DNA of 64,000 bases from Knoxdaviesia capensis (Eukaryota > Ascomycota > Sordariomycetes > Microascales > Gondwanamycetaceae). Position 1 is the stretch's first letter, and each line of letters begins with the position of its first letter. This document shows positions 12,039-22,547 of this stretch, in pieces. The stretch spans positions 2,660,579 to 2,724,578 of the forward strand of contig LNGK01000004.1 of assembly GCA_001510575.1 (NCBI GenBank), read 5' to 3'. Both the position numbers and the translations under genes were made by a program. Below the pieces are notes generated by a model that did no database searches, was not told the DNA's origin, and saw only the letters and a list, made by a program, of their open reading frames with translations.

Positions 12039-13424
12039 CTAGTTGAACGCAGCCGCCGGATACGCGCGGTCCCGCTTCTTGCGGCCTGTCGAGCTACTTC
12101 GAGACGAAGCGCCGGAGCGGCCGGGGTCGCGGTGGGTGGCCGGGATCGGCGGCGGCGGGGCCATGTCGGCGGGCAAGTCGTTCCATTCCATGCCCGGGCC
12201 CTGGTTCTGGAAGGACTGGCCGGTAGTGGTGGGGGTGGTGGTCCCGGAGGGCGGGGCGGTGGAGGAAGACGAAGACGGCGGAGGGGGCGTGCTGCTGGTG
12301 GTGGTGATGGCGGAAATAGACATGGCGTTGATTGCAGCGGCAACAGTGCTCTTGATGGGCAGTAGGGGTAGTGGTGGTGCTGCTACTGCTGCTGAAAAAC
12401 CGCCGGATGCGGGCGCTGAGGCCGCTGAAGACGGCTGGGGCGGGGCGGGGGTCGACACTGCGGCCTTGGCCAGCATCTCGGTGACGGACGGGCGCGTCAC
12501 GGCGCGGGTGACGATCCAGGCGCTGCCGGGCTGCAGCTTGTGGTAGTACTGCTCGAGCACGGGGTTGCGGCGCTCGAAACCACGGGCCTCGTACCAGTGC
12601 AGGCCCTCGTCGTTGAGGGTCCACACGTGAGCGTAGACGCTCTCGAGGTTGAGACCGGGGAAGTTGCGGCTCTCGCCGATGATGTGGTCGAGGGTGAGCG
12701 AGGTGAGGCCGAGCGAGCGGTAGGGGGCGAGCAGGCCGAGCGACTGCACGTACAGGGTGTGGCGGGCGGCGCCGGGCGGGGCGTAGTCGGGCAGATGGTG
12801 CTGCAGGTGGGCGAGGTGGATGTGGTTGGGCGAGAGGACCTCGACGCGGCACACGATGCCGCCGACGACGGTGCGGCGGTCGGGCGGCACGTCGGGCGAG
12901 TCGGCCCACACAATCACGCGCGAGAGCAGGCCCGACACGGCGGGGTCGAGCACGCTCTGGTAGAAGTACGGCGGGTAGGCGACCTGCAGCAGGATCGAGT
13001 TGATGCGGCGCAGGGCGGCGACGTCCTCGGCGTAGATGGGGCGCACCCAGGCCTGCGGGTGGATCTGGTGGCCGATGTAGTCGCGGGAGGGGTCGGGACG
13101 AGCACGGGGGGCGGCGGTGTCGTCGAGAGGGCCAGCTCCGGGGGCGTTAGGGTTAGCTGGGGTAGTGGAGGTGGGGTGGGTTGGTGGCGGCTGTTGTTGT
13201 TGTTGTTGGGGGGGTGGTGGTGGTGGTGGCACAGACGCGGCGGCTGGTTGGGGAGGAGCAGCAGCAGCATCTGTTGGCGTCGGAGAGGCGGCGAGCTTGT
13301 CTGAGGGCGGAGGGGCCGACGACGAAGCACCGGGCGACGGCGGCGGAGCGTAGGAGGGCTTCGGCTTGAAGAAGCTCCGGATTGACGGCTGGGCAGCCGA
13401 TTTGGACGAGACAGGCAGCGACAT
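12039..13424 (-). CDS. Naa50-like GNAT N-acetyltransferase with N-terminal PIP box
   Basis: A single-exon gene of 461 residues. Residues ~125-310 form a GNAT domain whose pieces match the Naa50/San type: the acetyl-CoA loop region YRSLGLTSLTLDHII (235-249), then YAHVWTLNDEGLHWYEARGF and a YYHKLQP strand near 293-299. Naa50 acetylates protein N-termini co-translationally and, in animals and yeast-like systems, is tied to sister-chromatid cohesion. Two additions are unusual for that family. Residues 12-19 read QPSIRSFF followed by KPK, a textbook PCNA-interacting motif (Q-x-x-aliphatic-x-x-aromatic-aromatic). A Pro/Gln/Ser-rich disordered linker (about 24-112, with a run of six Gln) separates it from the catalytic domain. 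The C-terminal ~150 residues are low-complexity Ser/Pro/Thr ending in basic RKKRDR. A Rad30/Eco1-type replication-linked role is possible but unproven. The ATG (13422-13424) is the first in frame and puts the PIP box at the extreme N-terminus, where such motifs usually sit. Confidence 0.85.
   Translation of the reverse strand: MSLPVSSKSAAQPSIRSFFKPKPSYAPPPSPGASSSAPPPSDKLAASPTPTDAAAAPPQPAAASVPPPPPPPQQQQQQPPPTHPTSTTPANPNAPGAGPLDDTAAPRARPDPSRDYIGHQIHPQAWVRPIYAEDVAALRRINSILLQVAYPPYFYQSVLDPAVSGLLSRVIVWADSPDVPPDRRTVVGGIVCRVEVLSPNHIHLAHLQHHLPDYAPPGAARHTLYVQSLGLLAPYRSLGLTSLTLDHIIGESRNFPGLNLESVYAHVWTLNDEGLHWYEARGFERRNPVLEQYYHKLQPGSAWIVTRAVTRPSVTEMLAKAAVSTPAPPQPSSAASAPASGGFSAAVAAPPLPLLPIKSTVAAAINAMSISAITTTSSTPPPPSSSSSTAPPSGTTTPTTTGQSFQNQGPGMEWNDLPADMAPPPPIPATHRDPGRSGASSRSSSTGRKKRDRAYPAAAFN
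13193..13270 (+). repeat. Coding trinucleotide repeat in the acetyltransferase linker
   Basis: TGTTGT and GGTGGT trinucleotide runs on the plus strand encode, on the minus strand, the poly-Gln and poly-Pro/His parts of the acetyltransferase linker (residues ~55-80). The tract keeps frame, and slippage could change the linker length between strains. Confidence 0.6.
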
Positions 13425-15981
13425 GGTGGGTTTTTGTGATTTGTGATTAGTGTTGGTGGCGATGAAGGAGACAAAGAATGAACTGAGAGTGGATGATAAG
13501 GATCGAGCTTGGATAAGCTCACGAGGGAGGCGAATTGGTCTGAGGGTTGCTTATTGGAAAGCCACGGCTTCGGTTTTTGGAGGGATGGGGGGGAGACGAA
13601 GAGAATTTGTGAAAGGAAGAGTCACGGAAGTGACGAGAAGGAGAAAGAGAGAAGACAAGAGGGGGGGCTAAATATTTGACCAGAGTGGTAGCGAGGGAAG
13701 CTTGATGCTAAGGCCAGAAAAATCAGATAAAACAGATAACAGCAACACAAAAGACGGCACGAGAAGGGCCAGAAGCAAGCTAGAGAAGAGAGAGAAAATT
13801 ATCTATGTCGGTAAGTCAGGGCTCTTTTTGTCTTTTTTCACTTTTTTTGGGTTTTATTTTTTTTTACTTAGACTGATGGGGATGCAACGATGGATGCAGA
13901 CAGAAAACATAACGACAACGACGACGACGGCGGCGGAAGGGAGATGGAAAAGCAAGACATGGACGGGATGGTATGGTATACACAATCAAAAATAAAATAA
14001 AATAAAATAAAAAACTCACACACCTGGATGGATTTTTTTTCCTAATTACGGCTCCAACCGTGCATGTACACAGAAAAATATATATATATAAGGCCCCCCA
14101 AAAAAAAGGAATCTGGCCCTCTGGTCGTCCCTCTCTCCCTCGGACTGGGTTCCAGACGGGGGGCAGCTGCAGGAGAATTTTCTGGCGTGTCTGAGACTTT
14201 CCGAAGTCGTAAGATGTTGTCCTTTATTGATATATATATATATATATATATAATAGGGGGGGGTCTCTGGTTGTGTAGCTGAGGTTTGAGGATGTCTGTG
14301 TAGAAGCCGAATTTCGCAATTCTGCGAGAAGAGGGAAGGGATCGAAAGGCTACGCGAACTTAGGTAATGCTTGGGGTGGGATGCAGGGTTAGGGTTGTGG
14401 AATTGCGACACGCTTTAGAGCTGTCTAGACGCGAGGCCGCAATCACGACATGTCAAAGGCTAATGTGCACTGCAGGTTACGTCCAAGCTTGGTGTTCAGT
14501 AGCTCTCTCTCTCTCTCTCTCTCTGTACGAGGCTCTCTCTACTGTACTCAAGATTCTATCTCTATCTACTACACGGAGATTCTTTCCCGTTCCAAAAGAT
14601 CCCTTCCACGAGAAGAGAGCCTGTGTGCCAGTTACCTCGAGCGTACAGACGGTGAATCAAGCACACCATCCGCCCCTCCGTCCGGCCACTTTTTTACAGC
14701 TTCTTCGAGGTTCCGAGGCCGATCCGGGATACAAAAAGGTAGCAAAACTATCCGGCTTGGGGAGGGGGAGAACCTGGCCGGGTCTAATTTCAGAAAGTTT
14801 CACGAGCTGGTCGAGGGAACTTGTGCTTGGTGAGTACTGAGGATACCTTGTTTTTCGAGCACCATTTTCTTGTGTGTGTGTGTTTCGTTTTGGATTGCTG
14901 GTACGTGTCCATCGGATCCAGAGATAGACAGAGAGAGTCCGAACTTTTCCGTGCTTTATACTCGTACTGTACTGTGTGAATGCATTTTTGGTTCCCCTGT
15001 TGTCGTTATCTCCCACGCCTTTTCATGCGTTGCTGGTGGCGATGTTGATTCACTCGTTTTAGCGGCTCTCAGGCCTATGAAGCCCCCTAGAAACAGAAGT
15101 TTCGCGGCCCCCCCCTTAGTCATCCCGTTATAAAATACTCACCCATCTAACGTTCAGTTCTGAATTCCGATTTTCATTCCAGCATCAACAGGGTTCTCTT
15201 CTTCTTCTTCTCTCCTTCTTTCTTCTTCCCTCCGCATTCTCATCAGCCCGCAAACCTTTTCACCTCCATCGTGTCTTTCTGAAGCTGATCTCCAATCTGA
15301 TCTTTTGGTCTAAGCTGCTTCTCATTCTTTCGTCTTCCGTCCCATCCTCCCTCGAGTCCTCCTGAACAGCTCTTTTGTTACATGGTGAGACTCGACCTGT
15401 GGACTGATTCTTGTTGGTTCACTTCTTATCTTCAGCCTCTCTTTGAGCTGCTTCCTTGCCTTCGCTTCCTATCGTCAGCCACACTTCCCGGCTTTCTCTC
15501 ATATTGTTGACCTGTTCCGATCTCGTCGTCCTTTTCGGCGGTTGTTGATCTCTTGTCGTGTGCCAACAACAACGCCCCAGTACGCCCGGAAGAGATCCTT
15601 ACGTGATCGGCACCAACTGGAACCTGAGCCGTCGAATCAAAATCTGGCGCCGGCCAAGCGTTTTGCCTTGCTCTGAAGTCAAGGTCTGAATAGCCTGACT
15701 CTACTCTTTGCATCGGGCTTTTTCGTGCCAATCGTTTTCCGACAAGCCCATTTCAAATCCTGCCAGAAAAAAGCTTCCCTTCTCTGGCCTCGCTTTTCTC
15801 TTCTTCCCAAACTCCTTTTTTCTCTTCCCATCGTCCTTTGTTTCTTTTATCGCCAACATCCCGAAAATCCTCTCATCTCCGATCTTCCGTCTCTTCTCCT
15901 TCCCACCCGCCCAGCTTCCGGGCTCTCTTATCCTCTCTCTTCTCCCCATTTCTTTTCCCCCCCTCCGTCCTTTTGCCAGTC
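13425..15981. other. Divergent promoter region, no gene seen
   Basis: Holds the 5' sides of two divergent genes. It contains many simple tracts: a (TA)n run near 14229-14252, (CT)n near 14504-14524, (TG)n near 14873-14884, and one TTAGGGTT octamer at 14389-14396. From about 15180 the plus strand is CT-rich up to the ATG at 15982, as expected for a fungal leader. No frame shows a domain. Confidence 0.5.
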
Positions 15982-17579
15982 ATGGCCTCCAATACTGGCA
16001 GAGCTGGTATAATTGTGCCTCCGGCTGGCTCCCCGTCAATAGACCATCTTGTAAGTCGCACATTTTTTTTCTTGTCACCTCTCGTCATGCATGCATTACC
16101 CCGGATTTTTATGAGTGCCCAACAACGATGCCACCATCATGAGGCTGCCAATTCGGTCGAACCAACAACTCTGGCTTTCGATGATCCAATATTGATTTCT
16201 ACAAGTCGCACTGTCGTTCCTTTTTTTGTCCTTCGGTCTACCGTACAATTGATTGTTCTTTATCGCCATCCCACACCTGCTACCGAATCCCTAGAATGCC
16301 TCGCCTCCCACGAGACTAGATCTCGATCCAGACCCAGCACACACTAGCCTCGTTCAATCCCAACCTTTTCGCTTCCTCTTGTGTCGCTTTAACGATTGTC
16401 ACTCCCCCCAACACACACACTAACAGTTTCATCTGTTTTGCTCTTGTTCAGACCGCTGCTGTGCTCGATGACGTCCTCTACAATGTGGTCCACGACCTCC
16501 TCATTCAAACACACCGCGAAGAAAAGTCGGCCCGTGCCGCCAGCGCCGCCATTGCTGTCGAAAAGCTAGCCACCGACAAGTCCGACACGCCGTTAATGGA
16601 CATCGACCCGGGCTTCACTGTCGAGAACGATGCCGCCATCTTCACCGAGGGCAAAGTCCTGTTGAAAGGCAACCCCCTCAAAACCGTCAAAAACAACCTG
16701 TGTCCCAACTGCCACCTTCCACGCCTTCAATACCCAACCGACGGCAAAGGCGCGAGGCAACCTGATCCGAGCATCATCTACTGCAAGCGACACCCTTACA
16801 TCGACAAGCCGAACCACGATATCTACGGCCAGACATGGATTCCTCTCGGCCCCGGTCGCGGCAAGAAGAAGAAGGACATGGAAAAGAAGGATCCGCTACT
16901 TGCTTATGGCCCTGGCGAACGGCCGCCGAACGTGCTCAGTTACCCATCCGCCACGTGCAGCAAATGCAAGCGCTGCATTCTCGTCACTCGCCTCAACAAC
17001 CACATGGGCTCTTGCATCGGCAACAGCGGCCGAAACGCCAGCCGCGCCGCCGCCCAGAAGATCAGCAACGGTGGCAACAGCAACGGCAATAGCCAAGTCG
17101 ACCCGACTCCCCCGACCAGCCGGAAAGCTACTCCCCGACCGGCGTCGCGGGCGTCGACCCCGAAGAAGCGCGATGCCGGCGAGATGGACGAGAGCGACAA
17201 GTCCGACGCCGAGCCCGTCAAGAAGAAGGTCAAGACCACCGCCATCCCGCCGCCCGTCACCTTGCCTCTGCCGCCCAAGATCCGGCTCAAGACCAAGCCG
17301 TCAGTCCAGATCAAGAAGGACAAAGATAAGCTCAAGCCGTCGTCGCAGCTGAGCATTGAGCAGCGCTTTGACGATGACATGGATGCCACGCCGCCGCCGG
17401 CTGCCACGTCGTCGCCGGCGAAGGCGCTGCAGCCGCCCAAGAAGCAGAAGAACAAGCTTCCGACTCCACAAAAGGGCAGTGCTACGCCGCAGAAGAAAAT
17501 GACTTCGAAAACGGCCATCAAACCGCCGCCGGCATCGTCGCCAGCTACAAAACCGGCCTTATCATCACCAGCGAAGTAG
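15982..17579 (+). CDS. Nuclear zinc-finger protein with Sgf11-like C2HC finger
   Basis: Exons 15982-16050 and 16452-17579 (intron 401 bp, GTAAGT...TTCAG) join to a 398-residue protein. The N-terminal part holds CPNC (107-110) and a Cys/His pair in YCKRH (134-137), flanked by a conserved-looking KPxHDIYGQ stretch. A second motif, C192-x2-C195-x11-H207-x3-C211, has the spacing of the Sgf11/ataxin-7-type finger that docks the SAGA deubiquitinase module on nucleosomes. The rest (from ~215) is Lys/Pro/Ser/Thr-rich and disordered, with basic clusters that would serve as nuclear signals. I recall similar fungal proteins being labelled transcriptional activator, and a SAGA role is the best inference, but the protein is longer than classical Sgf11. 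The ATG at 15982 is chosen because it gives a short first exon ending at a perfect donor. Confidence 0.75.
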
Positions 17580-18532
17580 ATGCAAGATATTCCCCGATGT
17601 ATCATATATTGTGTATACGTACGCATATATACTTGGTGTTCCTGTAACTTGCGCTCTGCATATATGATTGGCCTGGGCTTCCTGTCTTTTGCTGATGGAT
17701 GGCTAAGACATGCGACGTCTCCATTTCCGACCTGCGTTTTTTCTCTCCTCTGGTGGACATGTCTCCAGTCCACCACCCTCCAGAGCACACACACACACAC
17801 ACACATACAACCACCTTCTTACGCAAACTCTCTCACACTCTCTTCTCACATCACAAGCGAGTCCACCACGACTATTATTCATGAACTGCGACTCATTACA
17901 CAGTACTGTTGCTTGATTGGCATTTAAACCGGCGTTTGTTTTCTTCCCTCCTTTATTGCTTTTTGGGAGGCTTGGTTTTTTTTTTTTTAAATCCTTCCTT
18001 CTCAGTCTGGGTCGGTTTACAATGGGAAAACCAATCTAGGATGGAACTGAGTTGGCTTCGGACTGTTATTTTTCTTCTACATCGGACACGGGGATGGGGT
18101 TTGCTACTACACTAGACAGAACGAACTGATCAGTCGGGGGATTGGGCTTTTGCTTTCTTCCTTACACGTTCTCCTCCATCTCCTGCTGCTTCCTGTTTAT
18201 AGACGACAGGGTGGCCACGATTAATCATGCTCTTTTGTTTTTCTTCGTGGCTTGTATGGGACGGTCACAGCGTCTCGGAGTCTCTAGTGTACATCAATCA
18301 TAACATTTTACTCTCAATCACTGGTAGCGCATTGAATTATGTCTCCTCTCAGTTCAGCCTAGCCTGGTAGAATATACTTTTGATCAAGCGTAACGATAAT
18401 CTCTGGAATGATGTGGAATGATGTCGTAAAACCACGTCAGCACCCATGAATGCATGCAGTCCACGTAAAAAGAAAAAGAAAAAAAAGGAAACAAACGCCC
18501 ACAACCACAGCCCCTCTCCTCCATCAAACGTC
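17580..18532. other. Convergent 3' region, no gene seen
   Basis: Holds the 3' ends of the zinc-finger gene and the cyclophilin gene. There is an (AC)n run at about 17790-17808 and T- and A-rich tracts; no coding signal. Confidence 0.5.
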
Positions 18533-19081
18533 TCACACCTCATCCTCCAGCACGCGCGCCCGCACAATCTTGATGTCCTCCACGGGGCGATCATCGCGAT
18601 CAGTCTGCACCAAGCCCATGCGCTTAAGCACAGCGAGGCCGGACTTGACGCGGCCGAAGATGGTGTGTTTGCCGTCGAGCCAGGGGGTGGGGGCGAGGGT
18701 CAGGAAGAACTGCGAGCCGTTGGTGTTGGGCCCGGAGTTGGCCATGCTGAGGATTCCCGCGCCGGTGTGTTTGAGGTCGGGCGAGATCTCGTCGGCGAAC
18801 TTTCCGCCGGGGAAGATGGCGGCGCCGCCGCGGCCCGTGCCGGTCGGGTCGCCGCCCTGCACCATGAAGTCCGCGATCACGCGGTGGAAGACCACGTTGT
18901 CGTAGTAGCCGCGCTGCGCCAGCGTGCGGAAGTTCTCGCAGGTGCGGGGGGCGTGGGTGGTGTAGAGCTCCACGACGATGGGGCCCTGGAGTGAGAGAGA
19001 TGTTAGTGGGGGGCGGGGCTGTGGTGGGAGGGGATGGTGTTTGCTTACCATTGAGGTGTCGAGTTGAACGTTGGTAGCCAT
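18533..19081 (-). CDS. cyp1: Peptidyl-prolyl cis-trans isomerase, PPIL1/Cyp1 type
   Basis: A cyclophilin that turns X-Pro bonds; PPIL1 homologues are part of the spliceosome (Prp19/Ski-interacting complex). Exon 1 is 19049-19081, encoding 11 residues, and exon 2 is 18533-18985. Removing the 63-nt intron (GTAAGC...CTCCAG) gives 161 residues, almost the exact length of human PPIL1. Motifs seen are ATNVQLDTSMG at the start, FHRVI..FMVQGGDPTGTGRGG (catalytic Arg and Gln), GSQFFLTLAPTPWLDGKHTIFGRV, and DRPVEDIKI at the end. The intron length is a multiple of three and has no stop, so retention would insert 21 residues in frame. A TATA-like site lies about 115 bp upstream. No signal peptide, so nuclear or cytosolic. 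Confidence 0.95.
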   Translation of the reverse strand: MATNVQLDTSMVSKHHPLPPQPRPPLTSLSLQGPIVVELYTTHAPRTCENFRTLAQRGYYDNVVFHRVIADFMVQGGDPTGTGRGGAAIFPGGKFADEISPDLKHTGAGILSMANSGPNTNGSQFFLTLAPTPWLDGKHTIFGRVKSGLAVLKRMGLVQTDRDDRPVEDIKIVRARVLEDEV

Positions 19082-19922
19082 GGTGTTTAGATGGATGTGG
19101 ATGTGGATTGTATTGTATGTGATGAGGGTTGAATAGGAAGACGGGAGTTGTATGGAAGTTCGAAGGACGATATAGAGGGTGCTGGCCCGGCAGATGTTTA
19201 TATAGAGAGAGCAAGAGGTCTGTTTGTCTAGAGGGCAGGAGCCTTCATGTCGTGTAAGCCCTGCTTCCTTCCTTCCTCTCCCAGCCTCAGTCTCAGAAGC
19301 CCTGTTTTTTTTTTTTCTTTTTCAGTCTTCCGGAGTGATTGGTCTTAGGGTTCACAGCTCGTCTGACTCAAGCAGTCCGATACACTGTCTCTCCAAGTCA
19401 CAGGTGCTGTCACACGAGGAATATCTGGCAACTCCTGAGCAAGTGTCCTCCCGATTAACCCATGGCGAAAGCTTGAAAAGTATGTCAATGCTGAATTCAC
19501 ATTCTTCCACTTCAATCGGGCTGTTCAATCTCAAATATCTAAATAGTAACTAGGTCGAAGAGGTCGAAGCATGTGAAAAGATGCTCGTGATAGTGTAGAA
19601 GTGCTTAGTCAGTGGGACTTCCTAGAAGCATTTCACCTTCTTGCCCACCACGATCAAGCCGTGATGGAACCGTTTCATTTCCTTTCCTCTTCATCCTTCT
19701 TTGCTATACACGTATATCAGGAGTTGACTACAATTTCACCGTCATGATAATGCCCATTCTTGTGTTTAACTTGATTGCTTTGTTTCTGTAATTATTGTCT
19801 GTGACCAATTCATTCTTTGTCAACTTTCTTTCTCTCTTTTTCCCTCTCTCATTCTTTCTCCTTTGTGATGTTTCCTCTATCAACCTAACCTTTTTTCCGG
19901 CTACCTCTTTTGATAGCCCATC
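19082..19922. other. Divergent promoter between cyclophilin and SPP
   Basis: 841 bp with no gene. The left end holds the cyclophilin leader and its TATA-like site. The right end (19800-19920) is CT-rich and leads into the signal peptide peptidase ATG. Confidence 0.5.
19197..19204 (-). promoter_or_regulatory. TATA-like box of the cyclophilin gene
   Basis: TATATAAA on the minus strand, 116 bp upstream of the cyclophilin ATG. The match and spacing fit a core promoter, but no transcription start is known. Confidence 0.4.
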
Positions 19923-21802
19923 ATGTCTCTCAAAGCAGCTTACCTTGGCGGTAAGCTGATTGCTGCAGCAGTGTCCTGCATTTACTTTGGCTCCTATGGA
20001 TCTCTGAAGCGCCCGCCGTCGGCGGCCCCGCAGGCGAAGCACCAGCGAGCGTACGGCGACGACGACGACGAGGAAGATGAGAACGGCGTGAGCAAGGACT
20101 CGATGCAGACGCGTATGTATGCCTCGGACGCTATCTTCATCCCGCTGTTCTCGGCTGTCGTGCTGTCGGGCCTGTACTTCCTCATCTTGGCCCTGGACGA
20201 CCCCGACATCATCAGCAAGGTGCTTAGCTGGTACCTGACGCTGATGTCGACCGTCAGCCTGTCGGCCAGCTACGAGCACCTGGTGCAGGCGGCCGTCAGC
20301 TTCGTGTTCCCGACCTACTGGCGGTCGGGCGGCGCGCTGTTCGAGGTCGACCAGCGCCACATGTCGCACAACGTGGTTGTCGACGACCCGGACAACACGG
20401 TGCTCGTCCCGCAGGCCGCGGTGGACTTCGCCCACGGGCCGCTGCCTATCCGCACCAAGATGTTCCCGTTCGCGGTGAAGGTGCAGAAGGCGCTCTGGAC
20501 TGCCCGGCGCCTGCTGCTGGGTCGGTGGAGTGCGTTTGTGCATGTGCCGGGTCTGGGCTCGAGCCGGACCTCGTTCAATACTCGCCGCGTCGTCGGGGTG
20601 GTTCTGGCTCTGGCCACCGGAATCCTGCATATCTACACTCGGTCGACTATGGTGTCTAATATCATGGGATACGGATTCTGCTACTCGACCTTCCTTATCC
20701 TGTCGCCGACCTCCTTCACAATTGGATCGCTGATCCTGGCTGGCCTGTTTGTCTACGATGTTGTCATGGTTTTCTACACGTGCGTTTCCCCCTCCGATGA
20801 TATCTTGACCACCGAATAATTTACTGACGTCTTTTTTTTCTGTCTTCCAACAGGCCCTTCATGGTTACCGTCGCATCGAAGATTGATGGCCCGATTAAAC
20901 TGGTTTTCAAGGATGGCCCCGAAGTGAACATGCTTGGACTTGGAGACATCGCCGTTCCCGGAATGCTCATTGGCTTCTGTCTCCGCTTCGACCTATGGCT
21001 GCACTATCGCAAGCAAGTGACATTTGAGCGGTTCACCGGCGACGACAGCCCGCTGGGAGCTGACTGTGCCGTCGACTCGGCCAGTGATTCCGACTACGGA
21101 CTCCGCCTCCGCCGGTTTGTCCGCGAGGTCAAGCCCGAGTTCGTTCCCGCTCAGGGCCAGTGGGGCAACCAGTTCTGGACGTATCCGCTGTCGCGTGTTG
21201 GCGGTAGTGGCAGCAAGGACACGGCTGCCGTGCAGAAGAAGATCCCCAAGGAAGTGAATGGCGGCGTGTTCGCGCGCCGCTACTTCCACACCGCCATGGC
21301 GGGGTACCTGGTGGGTCTGATGCTGGCGCTGGCCATGGTGCTGATCTTCAAGCAGGGCCAGCCGGCGCTGCTGTACATTGTGCCGTCGGTGCTGATCCCG
21401 GTGTGGGCCACGGGATACTTCCGCGGCGAGCTGAAGGAGATGAAGTACTACACCGAGGACGGCACGCTGGACACCCGCGAACACTTTATGGTGCTGGACG
21501 CGGACGGCCGGGTTGTGGCCGAGGAGAAGAAGTATGCGGCCGACGTGGCGGCCGACAAGAAGAAGAAGGCGGAAAAGAAGAAGGAGGCCGAGGCGCAAGC
21601 TCTGTCGGAGACGGCTGCTGGTGGCGAGAAGCAGGATGCTACCGATGTGGCTAGCGAGAAGAAGCAGGCCGGCGAGGATGTGTCCAAGCAGACCGAGAAG
21701 TTTGGAGAGTTCGGTGAGAGTCTTTCCGGCTGGCTGATGTTTGGTGTGCAGGTCCCCGTGGAGGAGGCGCGCAATCAGCTCAAGCGCGAGCACCAGGAGT
21801 AA
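19923..21802 (+). CDS. Signal peptide peptidase-type intramembrane aspartyl protease
   Basis: Presenilin/SPP family protease that cleaves membrane-spanning signal peptides and tail anchors inside the ER membrane. Exons 19923-20779 and 20854-21802 (intron 74 bp) give 601 residues. The catalytic pair is visible: YD with Asp279 in LFVYDVVMVFY and GLGD with Asp317 in GLGDIAVPG. The third signature PAL is at 456-458 within QPALLYIVP. Several hydrophobic segments flank these. A charged insertion (DDDDEEDE, residues ~42-50) follows the first membrane segment, and a Lys/Glu-rich stretch (about 535-580) precedes the C-terminus. The intron falls between the two catalytic motifs. Fungal SPP (SppA in A. 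nidulans) is linked to hypoxia adaptation through SREBP processing; a similar role is inferred. The C-terminus lacks an obvious KKxx retrieval signal. Confidence 0.95.
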
Positions 21803-22547
21803 GGGGACAAGGCCACTTGCTTTTTTTTACATGGTATCGGGACTAGATTTGCATTAGGGTAGCAATATTTGAGCTTTTGTGACGGTTTTATGCTCCACCC
21901 AGCCATTCTGGCTGTTGACTGCTCTCATTTGCATGTTCAGTGGTGAACAGTAGAGCAGTGACTGTGTTCTATTCTAATACAATGCATACATCACGAATCA
22001 CGAAAGAAGGGAGAGAGGAGTTTGTAATAAAAGCACCACTGAGTGGAACCGGAATTATTGTATTATGGATTAAGATTATCGAAATATTAATGTTTGGGAT
22101 GGTGCGCAGAAGATCAGTCTGGCACAGGCCGAGATATCAGGCCGGAATTCGAAGCAAACGCCGTTGGCGTGATATTGCGTCCGAGGGGACAAAAGAAAAT
22201 GTGGAATTAGGAGACGGGAGGTAGCAGCGAGGCTCTCCCGGCCAGAACCGTCGATGTGAGCATCAAGACGGTAAATGATTGTTTGTATGAAGCTGTCCTG
22301 GATTGGTCGTGTGTATGTATCGCTGATGTTGGAAAGTCTCTCTCTGAGAACAAGGGGGCCGATGCCACGGCCAGTGCCAGTGGAATCAAGGCCGAAGGAA
22401 GTGGGATTTGAAGAGAGAGAGTATCTGGTTGGTTGTTTGATTAACACACTACAATCCCTCGCACCACGAAAAGGTTCCAGGACCACCGCGAGGGGAAAAG
22501 TCTCTCCGCGACCCAGGATGGACGGGACTCTGATGAAGGGAGTCGAG

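Noticed and set aside
16940..17806. 288-codon open frame on the minus strand
   Set aside because: Antisense of the Lys/Pro-rich tail of the zinc-finger gene.
20993..21793. 266-codon open frame on the minus strand
   Set aside because: Antisense of the second exon of signal peptide peptidase, driven by its GC3 bias.
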